Below, in pieces: positions 1-8,018 of a stretch of DNA of 40,008 bases (position 1 is its first letter; every line of letters begins with the position of its first letter). The stretch covers positions 1 through 40,008 of the IMG/VR virus record IMGVR_UViG_3300012207_000004; one strand, 5' to 3'. The translations under genes were made by a program, and so were the position numbers. This DNA comes from a virus. Under the pieces are notes generated by a model. It saw only the letters and a program-made list of their open reading frames with translations. It did not search any database and was not told where the DNA came from.

Positions 1-58
1 GGGTCCCCGGGAAAAATCCAAGTCTGGGACTTTTTCGTGACCCTATGTAATGCCCGCT
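1..58. other. Left non-coding end, probably next to the packaging (cos) site
   Basis: No open frame is convincing here. The stretch holds an imperfect inverted pair (GGAAAAATCC near 10-19 and GGGACTTTTTC near 27-37). The motif TTCGTGAC at 35-42 recurs near the right end of the window, around 39977, and both copies are close to a GGGAAAA run. The location between an HNH gene at one window end and HNH/TerS/TerL genes at the other is where cohesive-end phages keep cos and terminase-binding sites. No terminal direct repeat was seen. The exact cut site cannot be read from sequence alone. Confidence 0.4.
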
Positions 59-86
59 TTGGCACCCAGCGCAGCGGCTGTATAAA
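59..86 (+). promoter_or_regulatory. Candidate late promoter upstream of the packaging and structural operon
   Basis: TTGGCA at 59-64 (5 of 6 to TTGACA) is followed by a 16-bp spacer and TATAAA at 81-86 (5 of 6 to TATAAT). A second possible -10, CATAAT, lies at 92-97. Transcription would start about 80 bases before the HNH start codon and would read through the leader hairpin at 124-155. Confidence 0.55.
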
Positions 87-123
87 TCCCGCATAATCGC
101 CCGCCGGTAGCTCCGGTCGGGAA

Positions 124-155
124 GGAAGGCCCGGGTCTCCAGGCTCGGGCCTTCC
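124..155 (+). terminator. Leader hairpin (attenuator-like) ahead of the first gene
   Basis: A perfect 10-bp inverted repeat (GGAAGGCCCG at 124-133, CGGGCCTTCC at 146-155) encloses a 12-nt loop. There is no T tract, so it is a weak intrinsic terminator at best. It could be an attenuator, an mRNA-stabilising 5' hairpin or part of the packaging site. Confidence 0.4.
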
Positions 156-173
156 GCATGTCCTGGAGACAAA

Positions 174-905
174 ATGCGACACTTCCCGCTGCCCGAGCCA
201 GGTTCCGCTGTGGTCACTCTCGACGAGGTATGCGAAGCGTGGGGTATCACCCGCGCCGCAGTCGTTTCGCTGGCCGGCAGACACCGATGGCGAAGGCTCG
301 CCAATGGCCCGGGTCGACCGGTCAGGTATGCCACCGATGACGTGGCGGCGACACTCGTGATGCGGACTGCCGTACGCGAATGTGACCACTGCGGCGCCGT
401 TTGTCCGCCGCATAGTGGCCCGGGATCACCGTCGAAATGGTGCAGCGAGTCCTGTTCCGATCGAGCACAGCGAGCGAACCGCAAAGCTTCGAGGGCAGCG
501 TCTGGAGATCTCTGCTCGGTAGTCGACTGTGTACGAGGTCGCCTCGCCAACGGGATGTGCGGCTACCACAACAAGCGAGCGAACCCTAGTCCAGGCGATA
601 AGGCGAACAAGGTCCGTAGAGACCGCGCGAGGACGAAGGTACGGCGGGCGCGAACGACGTCGGCTGTCGTTGAGACGGTCCACATGGACGTTGTCGGTGA
701 GCGTGACGGATGGCGTTGCTTCTGCCGCCGCCGTATCAATCGGCTGCTGACCTATCCGCATCCGCGTAGCCCGTCCGTAGATCACATTGAGCCGCTAAGC
801 CTCGGCGGTGAGCACACCTACGCCAATGTGCGCATTGCACACCTTGATTGCAACGTTCGTCGCGGTAACCGCATCGCCGTCGAGCAACTAGCTCTGTTCG
901 GTTAG
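174..905 (+). CDS. HNH endonuclease with N-terminal HTH-like and zinc-ribbon regions
   Basis: The 243-residue protein starts with a helix-turn-helix-like segment (about residues 16-45). It then has cysteine pairs resembling a zinc ribbon (CDHCGAVC and CSESC, about residues 68-95) and ends in an HNH nuclease core. The core shows D203-H204, a following GG turn, an Asn, and the HLDCNxRRGN signature. The start has GGAG seven bases upstream. HNH proteins beside terminase genes are a known component of cos-phage packaging machines, where they work with TerL at cos (established for HK97-like phages). Here the gene is the first of the late operon, 9 bp before TerS. It could instead be a homing endonuclease, but it is not inside another gene. 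A second HNH gene sits at the opposite window end. Confidence 0.85.
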   Translation: MRHFPLPEPGSAVVTLDEVCEAWGITRAAVVSLAGRHRWRRLANGPGRPVRYATDDVAATLVMRTAVRECDHCGAVCPPHSGPGSPSKWCSESCSDRAQRANRKASRAASGDLCSVVDCVRGRLANGMCGYHNKRANPSPGDKANKVRRDRARTKVRRARTTSAVVETVHMDVVGERDGWRCFCRRRINRLLTYPHPRSPSVDHIEPLSLGGEHTYANVRIAHLDCNVRRGNRIAVEQLALFG

Positions 906-914
906 GGGGACACG

Positions 915-1364
915 ATGGCCGGTCATGGGCCCGCGCCGAAGCCGAACCCTGTCCGTTCTGGTCGTGGGCTATCACAGCCGCTGATGGTGCTGCCCGCGGG
1001 CGGGCGTCCCGGTAAGCCCCCGAAGTGGCCACTTTCCGAAGCATCGGCCGATGAACTGGCCTTGTGGGCGCAACTGTGGAAGCAGCCGCAGGCTTACGCG
1101 TGGGAACGCATCGGCTCCGAGAGGGTCGTCGCCCGCTACTGCCGACTGCTGAACATTGCCGAGATGCGTGAGTCGGCTGGTGCCGCTATCCGTGGTGTCG
1201 CCGGCCTGCTTGGCGAGGTTCGGCAGCTTGAGGACCGTCTCGGGCTGTCTCCGATGGCGATGCTGCGGCTGCGGTGGCAGATCGCCCCGGATGAGGTCGC
1301 CGAGAAGCGGCAGACGCAGTCGACGAGTGTCCGCGGGCGTCTCCGGGCCGTCGAATCGGCGTAG
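915..1364 (+). CDS. terS: Terminase small subunit
   Basis: The 149-residue protein has a basic, proline-rich N-terminus, then a mostly helical region with WAQLWKQPQAYAWE and a C-terminal GLSPMAMLRLRWQIA segment. That helix pattern is familiar from actinophage small terminase subunits, which bind cos DNA and recruit the large subunit. A purine-rich AGGGGGA site lies just before the ATG. The gene ends three bases before TerL, and this order (HNH, TerS, TerL) supports the call, since TerS sequences are poorly conserved. Confidence 0.8.
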   Translation: MAGHGPAPKPNPVRSGRGLSQPLMVLPAGGRPGKPPKWPLSEASADELALWAQLWKQPQAYAWERIGSERVVARYCRLLNIAEMRESAGAAIRGVAGLLGEVRQLEDRLGLSPMAMLRLRWQIAPDEVAEKRQTQSTSVRGRLRAVESA

Positions 1365-1367
1365 CCC

Positions 1368-2969
1368 GTGCCGTGGCGTGGTCCGGAAGAGGACGGCGAA
1401 TTCCCCACTTTGGGTTTCGACGTCGGCGAGTGGATAGAAGCGAACTGCGTCGTCCCGGACGGCTACCAGTTGGGCCAGCCGTACAAGCTGACCGACGAAA
1501 TGTGGCGTTTCTTGATCCACTTTTACCGGGTGTATCCGCACGCAGCGCCGTGGCCGGCGCCTGACGCTTTGCGGTACACGGGCGCACAGCTGCGGCGGGT
1601 GCAGAAGTGGGGCAAGGACCCATTCGGCGGTGCCGCGGTCAACCTTGCTGAGGCTTTGGGTCCGACACGCTTCGACGGCTGGAATGCGGCCGGTGAGCCG
1701 GTTGGCGCCCCGTATCCGACGCCGCTGATCGTGTGCCTGGGCACATCGGAGGATCAGACCGACAATACGTGGCGGCCGCTGCTGTCGATGATCCGTAACG
1801 GTCCGCTGATTGACTTGCCGGGTATGGATGCGGGCCAAACCAGGGTCGAACTACCGACCGGTGGGCGTATCGAGCCGGTCACGACGTCGGCGAAGGCTCG
1901 TCTCGGCGCGCCGCTGACGTTCCTGTCGATCACCGAGTCTCACCTGTTCACGCTGCAGGGCGGCTACCGCAAGGTGTGCGGCGCGGTCAAGCGCAACGTC
2001 GCCGGCATGGACGGCCGCTGGATCGAGTTGACGAACGGTTGGGACCCGACGGAGGGGTCTGAGGCGCAGGTCACCGCCGATTCGGGTGACGAGCGGGTGC
2101 TGATTGACACGATCGAGTCGCGCCGGGTCGACGACCTGGGTGACACCGACGCCGTCTATGCGGAGCTGCTGCGCCAGTACGGCGACAGCGCGCGTGAGGC
2201 CGGCGGCTGGGTGAATGTCCGTGGCCGGATCCTGCATGAGGTCCAGTCGCCGCGGCACCTCGAGGCTGACCGGCGCCGGTTCTTCTTGAACGAGATCGTC
2301 GTCGGCCAGTCGGTGCTGGTGGACAGGGTCCGCTGGGATGCTGCGGCCACCGACGACGCGTTGAAGCCCGGCGATCTGATCGCGCTCGGCTTCGACGGGT
2401 CGAAATACCGGGACGCCACCGCGGTGATCGCGTCGCGGCTCTCCGACGGGCGGCTGTTCTGCCTGCATGTGTGGGAGAAGCCGGCGCTGGCTGTGGACTG
2501 GACGGTGCCGTCGGCCGAGGTTGACCAGGTGGTGCGGGACACGTTCAAGGCGTATCAGGTCGCCTACATGTTCGCGGACCCGTACCGGTGGCAGGACTAT
2601 CTGGACCGGTGGGCGGCCGACTTTCCGAAGAAGATCGTCGAGTATCCGACGAACAACGAGTTCCGCTTCGATGCCGCGATCGAACGGTTCACGACGTCGT
2701 TCGCCGGTGGCGAGATCACCCACGACGGTTCCGAGATCCTGTCGAGGCACATGAACAACACGGTGATCGTGAAGGGTTCGCGGAAGAAGCCGCGCCCGGG
2801 TGAGCCGGATGACCTGCCGACGCACTATCTGAAGTTGGCGAAGCGTGGCGACGGCCTACTGATCGACGCAGCGGTGGCGACGGTGCTCGCGCATCATGCC
2901 CGCGGCCAAGCCATTGAGGACAACATCCAGGTCGAGGAGGAGCAGGAGCCGTGGGCAGTGTTCGCCTGA
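1368..2969 (+). CDS. terL: Terminase large subunit (packaging ATPase and nuclease)
   Basis: The 533-residue protein, GTG start, powers DNA translocation into the prohead and cuts the concatemer. The N-terminal ATPase has a Walker A-like VQKWGKDPFGGA (about residues 78-89), the non-classical form common in actinophage terminases. A Walker B-like strand LTFLSITES follows, with the likely catalytic E190. The residue before the glutamate is Thr, not the usual Asp. The RNase H-like nuclease domain shows the three expected acidic ligands: D343 in GFDGSKYRDAT, D404 in FADPYRW, and D500 in LLIDAAVATVLA. Length is normal for the family. The end overlaps the next gene by 19 bases. Confidence 0.95.
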   Translation: MPWRGPEEDGEFPTLGFDVGEWIEANCVVPDGYQLGQPYKLTDEMWRFLIHFYRVYPHAAPWPAPDALRYTGAQLRRVQKWGKDPFGGAAVNLAEALGPTRFDGWNAAGEPVGAPYPTPLIVCLGTSEDQTDNTWRPLLSMIRNGPLIDLPGMDAGQTRVELPTGGRIEPVTTSAKARLGAPLTFLSITESHLFTLQGGYRKVCGAVKRNVAGMDGRWIELTNGWDPTEGSEAQVTADSGDERVLIDTIESRRVDDLGDTDAVYAELLRQYGDSAREAGGWVNVRGRILHEVQSPRHLEADRRRFFLNEIVVGQSVLVDRVRWDAAATDDALKPGDLIALGFDGSKYRDATAVIASRLSDGRLFCLHVWEKPALAVDWTVPSAEVDQVVRDTFKAYQVAYMFADPYRWQDYLDRWAADFPKKIVEYPTNNEFRFDAAIERFTTSFAGGEITHDGSEILSRHMNNTVIVKGSRKKPRPGEPDDLPTHYLKLAKRGDGLLIDAAVATVLAHHARGQAIEDNIQVEEEQEPWAVFA

Positions 2970-3181
2970 CCCGTAAACGTCGCGCGCTGCTCGGCTACAT
3001 CGCCAGTTGCCTACTCGTCGTCGCCGGCGCGTACGTCGCGAAGGGCCTCGCCGGCGCGCTGATCATCGCCGGGATCATCGGTGGCCTGTCGTTTCTGCTG
3101 CTAACCGACGTCGAGGAGGGTACGGGTGAACCTCCTGCAGTCGTTGTTGCGCCGCAACGCCACTTCGATCCAACGCTATGA
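2951..3181 (+). CDS. Small membrane protein overlapping terL and portal
   Basis: The 76-residue product has a GTG start and a basic N-terminus (RLTRKRR), followed by two hydrophobic segments (about residues 13-31 and 33-51) separated by Lys-Gly, giving a probable two-helix hairpin. It overlaps terL by 19 bases and the portal start by 56 bases, an unusually long overlap. The hydrophobic pattern and the ORF span argue that it is translated, but function is unknown. The portal ribosome site lies inside this gene, so it may also serve translational coupling. Confidence 0.6.
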   Translation: MGSVRLTRKRRALLGYIASCLLVVAGAYVAKGLAGALIIAGIIGGLSFLLLTDVEEGTGEPPAVVVAPQRHFDPTL

Positions 3182-4583
3182 CGGTGTCGACTTCGCCGGT
3201 CAGGACCCGCTCGACTTCTCGTGGTCGTACGGCGGGAACACCTACACCGGCATCCCTGGTGTGGCTGGGAACAAGACCGAAACGCTTGAGTCGAACTTCC
3301 TCGGCATGGTGCAGGGCGCATACAAGCGCAACGGCGTCATATACGCGTGTATGCGAGCCCGACTTTCGGTGTTTTCTGAGGCTAGATTCATGTATCGCGA
3401 GATCAATAAGGGTCGGCCCGGGAACCTGTTCGGCGACAGTAGCGACCTTCGAACGTCCGGTAGCCGTGGCCTGCAGTTGCTTGGAAGCCCGTGGCCGAAC
3501 GGCACGACCGGTGATCTGCTGACCCGGATGCTGCAGGACGCGGACTTGGCCGGGAACGCCTACTGGACGGTTCGGAAGGGCAACCTGCGCAGGATGCGCC
3601 CCGACTGGGTGATGATCGTGATGGGTTCCTACGACGACCCGGACATCCTGCCCGACGATTTGGACGCGGAACTGCTCGGCTACACCTACTGGCCTGGTGG
3701 CCAGTTCAACAAGCAGTCACAGCCGGTGTTCCTGATGCCCGACGAGGTGGCGCATTTCGCGCCGGTGCCTGACCCGGCCGCGCACTACCGCGGCATGTCG
3801 TGGCTGACCCCGGTGATTCGTGAGGTGCAGGCCGACACTGCGGCGACCGTCCACAAGCTCGCGTTCTTTGAGAACGGGGCGACGTTGCAAACGATCGTGT
3901 CGTTCAAGGACATGAAGCAGGAGACGTTCGAGAAGTTCGTCAAGACGATGGACCTCGCACACAAGGGCGCCCAGAACGCGTACAAGACCCTGTACCTGGG
4001 CGGTGGCGCCGACGCGACCGTGGTGGGTGCCGATCTGCGGCAGTTGGACTTCAAGGCGACGCAGGGCGCGGGTGAGACCCGTATCGCGGCGGCGGCGGGT
4101 GTGCCCCCCGCGATCGTCGGTCTGTCCGAGGGTTTGGGTGGTTCTTCGTTGAACGCCGGGAACCTGGGTCAGCTGCGGCGCCAGTTCGCGGAGGGCACCC
4201 TGGCCACTTTGTGGCGTAACGCGGCGTCGTCGCTGGCGACGCTCGTCCCGCCGCCGGGTGGTGCGGAGCTCTGGTACGACATCCGTGACATCCCGTATCT
4301 GCGTGAGGACCTGAAGGACCGCGCGGATATTCAGCGGGAGCAGGCGGCAACCCTTTCGTCGTACATCAACGCCGGCTTCACGCCGGACTCGGCCATCGCT
4401 GCCCTCGATGCCGAGGACATCACACTCCTCGAGCACACCGGTTTGTACTCCGTGCAGTTGCAGCCACCCGGCAACGGCGAGATGCCGGGCTCGCCGCAGC
4501 CGGAACTTAGCGCAGCACCGGCCCCGCCTGCCGTCAACGGCGTCAAGGTGCCGCCCGCAATCACAGCAAAGGCAGGAGCGTAA
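3126..4583 (+). CDS. Portal protein (HK97 family)
   Basis: This 485-residue protein would form the dodecameric ring at the head vertex through which DNA passes. The region TAATVHKLAFFENGA (about residues 239-253), followed by QTIVSFKDMKQETFEKF, is typical of HK97-type portals (phage_portal family). So is the late segment GGSSLNAGNLGQLRRQFAEGTL. The C-terminus is proline-rich and probably disordered. The GTG start at 3126 has a strong GAGGAGGG site eight bases upstream. Length fits the family. The next gene begins two bases after the stop. Confidence 0.93.
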   Translation: MNLLQSLLRRNATSIQRYDGVDFAGQDPLDFSWSYGGNTYTGIPGVAGNKTETLESNFLGMVQGAYKRNGVIYACMRARLSVFSEARFMYREINKGRPGNLFGDSSDLRTSGSRGLQLLGSPWPNGTTGDLLTRMLQDADLAGNAYWTVRKGNLRRMRPDWVMIVMGSYDDPDILPDDLDAELLGYTYWPGGQFNKQSQPVFLMPDEVAHFAPVPDPAAHYRGMSWLTPVIREVQADTAATVHKLAFFENGATLQTIVSFKDMKQETFEKFVKTMDLAHKGAQNAYKTLYLGGGADATVVGADLRQLDFKATQGAGETRIAAAAGVPPAIVGLSEGLGGSSLNAGNLGQLRRQFAEGTLATLWRNAASSLATLVPPPGGAELWYDIRDIPYLREDLKDRADIQREQAATLSSYINAGFTPDSAIAALDAEDITLLEHTGLYSVQLQPPGNGEMPGSPQPELSAAPAPPAVNGVKVPPAITAKAGA

Positions 4584-4585
4584 CC

Positions 4586-5656
4586 GTGGCCGACGCCAGC
4601 AAGCCCTACGGAGACGTCCAATACGCCGACCCGGGCTACCAAGCCGACAAGAAGAAGCGCTACCCGATCGACTCGGAGGCGCACTGCCGGGCTGCGTGGT
4701 CATACATCAACCAGGCCGACAACGCAGCCAAGTACACGGCCGAGCAGGTGTCGGCCATCAAGGGACGCATCCGGTCGGCCGGCAAGAAGTACGGGATAAC
4801 GTTCGAGTCCGACTCGGCCAGCCGTACGGAGACACTAGACATCGTCATCCCGCAGCCGCTGATGATTCACCGCACGGTGCCGCTGGAGGACATCAGCATC
4901 AAGCCGGGTGACGGCCGGACCGTCGAGGCGTTGTTGGCCGTGTTCGACACTGAGGCCGAAATCCATGACAGTCAGGGCCACTACAAAGAGGTCATCGAAC
5001 GGTCCGCGTTCAACAAGGCCATCTCCGACGCGCGTCCCAACGGCTCGCGTGCGGGCTGGAAAACCTCGGTCTACTACAACCACGCCATGACCCCGTACGG
5101 CACGCCGTCGGAGCGTTGGTCGGCGCCGGTCGCGGTCACGCAGGACCTGGTCGTCGAGTCGCGTGGTGTGCGCGCCATCGACCGCTACATGGCCACCCCC
5201 GACGGCGACTACGCGCTGGAGTTGGTGCGTGCTGGCGCCGTCAAGGGCTACTCGTTCACCGGCCGGATGATCGCGTCGGATCCGAACCGGCCGCCGGCCG
5301 GCGGCTACCGCGCCAACCGTAACGGCGCGCTGACTGTGGTCCGCCGCCGCGAGCTCGGCCTCGCTGAGTATGGACCGACACCGGAACCCGCCTACGAAAC
5401 CGCTGGCGTGCTCGGTATGCGCGCCGACTTCGCCCGTCGCCTACTCGCGGCCGGGTTCACCACCGATGAGATTGCACAACTTGCGTCTGCCACTCCCGAC
5501 GGGGAGCCGGAAGACGTCGACACCTCCGTGACGGAGGCCGTCGCCGATGAGCCGCTCGCAGAGCACTCGGCTCGGCAGTCCCCGTATGCGCGCCGACTCC
5601 AGTTGGCGCTGACCGCGAGAGGTATCCGTAATGATGAAGTTGCAGGACATTCTTGA
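4586..5656 (+). CDS. Prohead protease with N-terminal DUF6582-type domain
   Basis: In this 356-residue protein, residues about 6-70 (KPYGDVQYADPGYQADKKK, AAWSYINQADNAAKY, AIKGRI) match a short domain often seen in phage and actinobacterial proteins (DUF6582). Residues about 105-270 form an HK97-type (U35) serine protease, with likely catalytic H166 in YYNHAMTPYG and S223 in VKGYSFTGRM. It would cleave the capsid delta domain during maturation. The GTG start has GGAG upstream. The last 26 bases overlap the major capsid gene, suggesting coupled translation. The C-terminal tail beyond about residue 280 is acidic and may be scaffold-like. Confidence 0.9.
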   Translation: MADASKPYGDVQYADPGYQADKKKRYPIDSEAHCRAAWSYINQADNAAKYTAEQVSAIKGRIRSAGKKYGITFESDSASRTETLDIVIPQPLMIHRTVPLEDISIKPGDGRTVEALLAVFDTEAEIHDSQGHYKEVIERSAFNKAISDARPNGSRAGWKTSVYYNHAMTPYGTPSERWSAPVAVTQDLVVESRGVRAIDRYMATPDGDYALELVRAGAVKGYSFTGRMIASDPNRPPAGGYRANRNGALTVVRRRELGLAEYGPTPEPAYETAGVLGMRADFARRLLAAGFTTDEIAQLASATPDGEPEDVDTSVTEAVADEPLAEHSARQSPYARRLQLALTARGIRNDEVAGHS

Positions 5657-7019
5657 CCGGCAGACGGCGATCCGCGCCGAGCTGCTGACGATCGAGAAGC
5701 AGGCCGCGAACGGCGAGATCGAGGCCACGGCCGAGGAAGAGTCGCAGGCGTGGACTGACACGCTGATGTCGGAGTGGGACCAACTGGAGGAGCAGCGGGT
5801 TCCGCTCGCGGCCCGGATGCAGAAACTCGACGCGATCCGCTACGCGTCGCAGGATGACCGGAAGGTCGAGAAGGGGACCCCGGATCTGGTCGTCAAGACG
5901 AACCGGGACCCGTTCGAGGACCTGACCGCGGTCCGGAACCGGATGGTTCCCCGGTCGGAGATGACCGGCCGTGCACTCGACGCGATCGAGCGCTCGAACC
6001 GGCTCGGTCAGTTCGGCAACGACTTCGCTGAGGCCGCGACGAAGACGGCGCAGCATGATGTCGGCATCGCCCGGCACATGCTGCTGACCGGGTCGGACGA
6101 GTACCAGGACGCGTTCCGCCAATACGTCGAGGACCCGGAGGGCAACGCCCAGCGTGCCGCGCTGACGCTGACGCTCGCCAACGGTGGTTACATGCTGCCG
6201 TTCGTGCTCGATCCAACAATCGTTCTGACCAACTCTGCGTCGGCCAATCCGTGGCGTCGGATCTCGAACATCAAGCAGACCACGTCGAACACCTGGAACG
6301 GTGTGACCTCGGCCGGCGTCTCGGCGCAGTGGTTGGCTGAGGCGACGATCGTCACCGACGCATCGCCGACGGTCGGCAACATTCAGATCACGCCATCCAA
6401 GGCGGCGGCGTGGGTGTTCGGTTCGTACGAGGTCCTGGCTGACACCGACTTCGCGAACCAGCTGCCGGTGCTGCTCGGCGATGCGAAGGACCGCCTCGAG
6501 GAGGCGGCGTTCGCGACCGGTCCGGGTACGACGACCCCGTTCGGTGTCATCACCAGTGCGACGACCCAGGTCACCACTGCGACGACCCTCGTGTATGCAC
6601 TGGCCGATGTATACGCCACGCAGGCGGCGTTGCCGGCCCGGTTCCGTACGAGCCCGTCGGCGGCGTGGGTCATGAACGTGGCCTACATCAACAAGACCCG
6701 GCAGTTCGACACCGCTGGTGGTTCGTCGTACTGGACGAACCTCGGTAAGGGTCAGCCGGAGACGCTGCTCGGGGCGCCGATCTACGAGTCGACGACGATG
6801 TTCGGCGGCACGCAGGCGGCGAACTCGCTGCTGGCGGTGTTCGGGGACTTCTCGAACTACTACATCGTCGACCGGGTGGGCGTTTCGCTCATGTACGAGC
6901 CGATGGTGAAGGGTACGGGCGGCATCCTCCCGAACGGCCAGGCTGGCTGGTACATGTTCTGGCGCGTGGGCGCCAACGTGTCGACGCCGAACGCGTTCCG
7001 TGTCCTGAAGGGCGCGTAA
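5631..7019 (+). CDS. Major capsid protein (HK97 fold) with N-terminal scaffolding region
   Basis: The 462-residue protein begins with a heptad-like, charged helical region (about residues 1-80, ILDRQTAIRAELLTIEKQAA and similar), as in the delta domains that act as built-in scaffolds and are removed by the protease. The remainder has HK97-fold features: NGGYMLPFVLDPT before the N-arm, QWLAEATIVTDASPTVGNIQITPSKAAAW for the P-domain, and GDFSNYYIVDRVGVSLM near the C-terminus. It is followed directly by a strong hairpin, consistent with a highly expressed gene. There are tandem ATG codons at the start; either may be used. Confidence 0.95.
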   Translation: MMKLQDILDRQTAIRAELLTIEKQAANGEIEATAEEESQAWTDTLMSEWDQLEEQRVPLAARMQKLDAIRYASQDDRKVEKGTPDLVVKTNRDPFEDLTAVRNRMVPRSEMTGRALDAIERSNRLGQFGNDFAEAATKTAQHDVGIARHMLLTGSDEYQDAFRQYVEDPEGNAQRAALTLTLANGGYMLPFVLDPTIVLTNSASANPWRRISNIKQTTSNTWNGVTSAGVSAQWLAEATIVTDASPTVGNIQITPSKAAAWVFGSYEVLADTDFANQLPVLLGDAKDRLEEAAFATGPGTTTPFGVITSATTQVTTATTLVYALADVYATQAALPARFRTSPSAAWVMNVAYINKTRQFDTAGGSSYWTNLGKGQPETLLGAPIYESTTMFGGTQAANSLLAVFGDFSNYYIVDRVGVSLMYEPMVKGTGGILPNGQAGWYMFWRVGANVSTPNAFRVLKGA

Positions 7020-7026
7020 GCAAGAT

Positions 7027-7058
7027 GCCGGTGGCGCGGGGGGAACCGCGCCACCGGC
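7027..7058 (+). terminator. Hairpin after the major capsid gene
   Basis: A perfect 13-bp stem (GCCGGTGGCGCGG at 7027-7039, CCGCGCCACCGGC at 7046-7058) has a 6-nt loop, directly after the capsid stop codon. There is no T tract. It is likely to be a partial terminator or a 3' mRNA-stabilising element that makes capsid mRNA more abundant than downstream message. Confidence 0.65.
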
Positions 7059-7083
7059 CCCGACCCGAGGAAGGAGGGCCCGC

Positions 7084-7272
7084 GTGAAGCAGGCCAAAGA
7101 GTCGTTTTTCATCGGCGACGGCAAGGGCGTCGAAACGTTCGTGCCGAAGGGGAAGGTCTACCCGGACAATCACCCGTTCGCGGTGAACGCCCCGCTGCAC
7201 TTCGAGGACCTCGCGATCGACGAGACGCCTGAGCCGGCGAAGCGTGGCCCGGGCCGGCCGAAGGCTTCCTGA
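7084..7272 (+). CDS. Small head-region protein with AT-hook-like tail
   Basis: The 62-residue protein has a GTG start preceded by GAGGAAGGAGG. It contains FVPKGKVYPDNHPFAVNAP, a pattern common in small proteins just after actinophage capsid genes, and ends in KRGPGRPKAS, which resembles an AT-hook core (RGPGRPK). A DNA-contacting or capsid-interior role is possible but unproven. It overlaps the next gene by one base (TGATG). Confidence 0.75.
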   Translation: MKQAKESFFIGDGKGVETFVPKGKVYPDNHPFAVNAPLHFEDLAIDETPEPAKRGPGRPKAS

Positions 7273-7592
7273 TGGCTGAATACGGGATCCAGACGGTGCC
7301 TGACGGTATGCCGGTCGGGCCCGGACAGTCGGACCGGATCGCCGAATCGGTGCCGATGTCGATCGCCGAGGCAATGGCGAAGATCAACGCGATGCAGGCC
7401 GATGCGATGGGTGTCGGGTCGACACTCGGGCAGGTCATGCCTGTCCCTGGGCCGATCTCGCAGGAGGGTAACTCCCCGCTGCTCGACTCGGACGGCGACT
7501 ACGACTACGACAAGAGCCCGGACGTCGCGGTCGACGAGTCGACGCAGATGGACGACAACGGATCCGTCGCGCTACAGAATCCACTCGGGTAG
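7272..7592 (+). CDS. Hypothetical head-region protein
   Basis: The 106-residue acidic protein has no recognised domain. The middle is methionine-rich (AEAMAKINAMQADAMG) and the last third is Asp-rich (DSDGDYDYDKSPDVAVDE). It sits between two small head genes and is coupled to the previous one. A structural or assembly role is inferred from position only. Confidence 0.65.
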   Translation: MAEYGIQTVPDGMPVGPGQSDRIAESVPMSIAEAMAKINAMQADAMGVGSTLGQVMPVPGPISQEGNSPLLDSDGDYDYDKSPDVAVDESTQMDDNGSVALQNPLG

Positions 7593-7599
7593 GAGAGTC

Positions 7600-7794
7600 A
7601 TGAGTCAGCCCACTTCGAATCAGGAACCGGCCCGCAACGTCCCGACAGCGAGCATGACGCCGGTCGGCGCCGGTGCGGAGATGTACGTGCCGGACACCCA
7701 GCCGATGGTCAACCTGAACGTGCCGATCCCCGCGGTCGGCATCACGGACTCGGCCGAGGGTCACCCCGTCGCGGGTCCGTTCCTCAACGGCTAA
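7600..7794 (+). CDS. Hypothetical small structural-region protein
   Basis: The 64-residue ORF starts at the ATG at 7600, behind GTAGGAGAG, rather than at upstream in-frame codons inside the previous gene. The sequence is polar and proline-rich with no recognised domain. The gene ends two bases before the next start, so it is part of the late operon. Confidence 0.65.
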   Translation: MSQPTSNQEPARNVPTASMTPVGAGAEMYVPDTQPMVNLNVPIPAVGITDSAEGHPVAGPFLNG

Positions 7795-7796
7795 AG

Positions 7797-8009
7797 ATGG
7801 CCGCACGCTATGCGTTGCAGGCGTTTTTCTTCACGAACAACGTCACCGGGCGCGAAGAGTTCATTCAGCTAGGCGCGTCGCGTGATTCGGTGTCGTCGCA
7901 GGCGTTTACGCAGACCCCGGCATCGTTCTGGTCGACCACACCACTAGTCGTCGGCTCGCAGATCAATCCGAAGCGCGCGGCGCATCTCCTGCTGTACCCC
8001 AACACGTAG
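7797..8009 (+). CDS. Hypothetical small structural-region protein
   Basis: The 70-residue protein opens with AARYALQAFFFTNNVTGREEFIQLG and has no recognised domain. The alternation of hydrophobic and polar residues suggests beta structure. Position immediately before the head-tail adaptor suggests a virion or assembly role. The start is the first ATG after the upstream stop and has only a weak ribosome site. Confidence 0.65.
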   Translation: MAARYALQAFFFTNNVTGREEFIQLGASRDSVSSQAFTQTPASFWSTTPLVVGSQINPKRAAHLLLYPNT

Positions 8010-8018
8010 GAGGTAGCG

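Noticed and set aside
1851-2825. Long minus-strand ORF of 324 codons opposite terL
   Set aside because: It is the antisense shadow of a well-supported terminase gene; high GC produces long open antisense frames, and the product is Arg-rich with no domain.
5457-7124. 555-codon minus-strand ORF opposite the capsid gene
   Set aside because: Antisense to protease and capsid genes, Arg-rich low-complexity product, no ribosome site in keeping with a gene.
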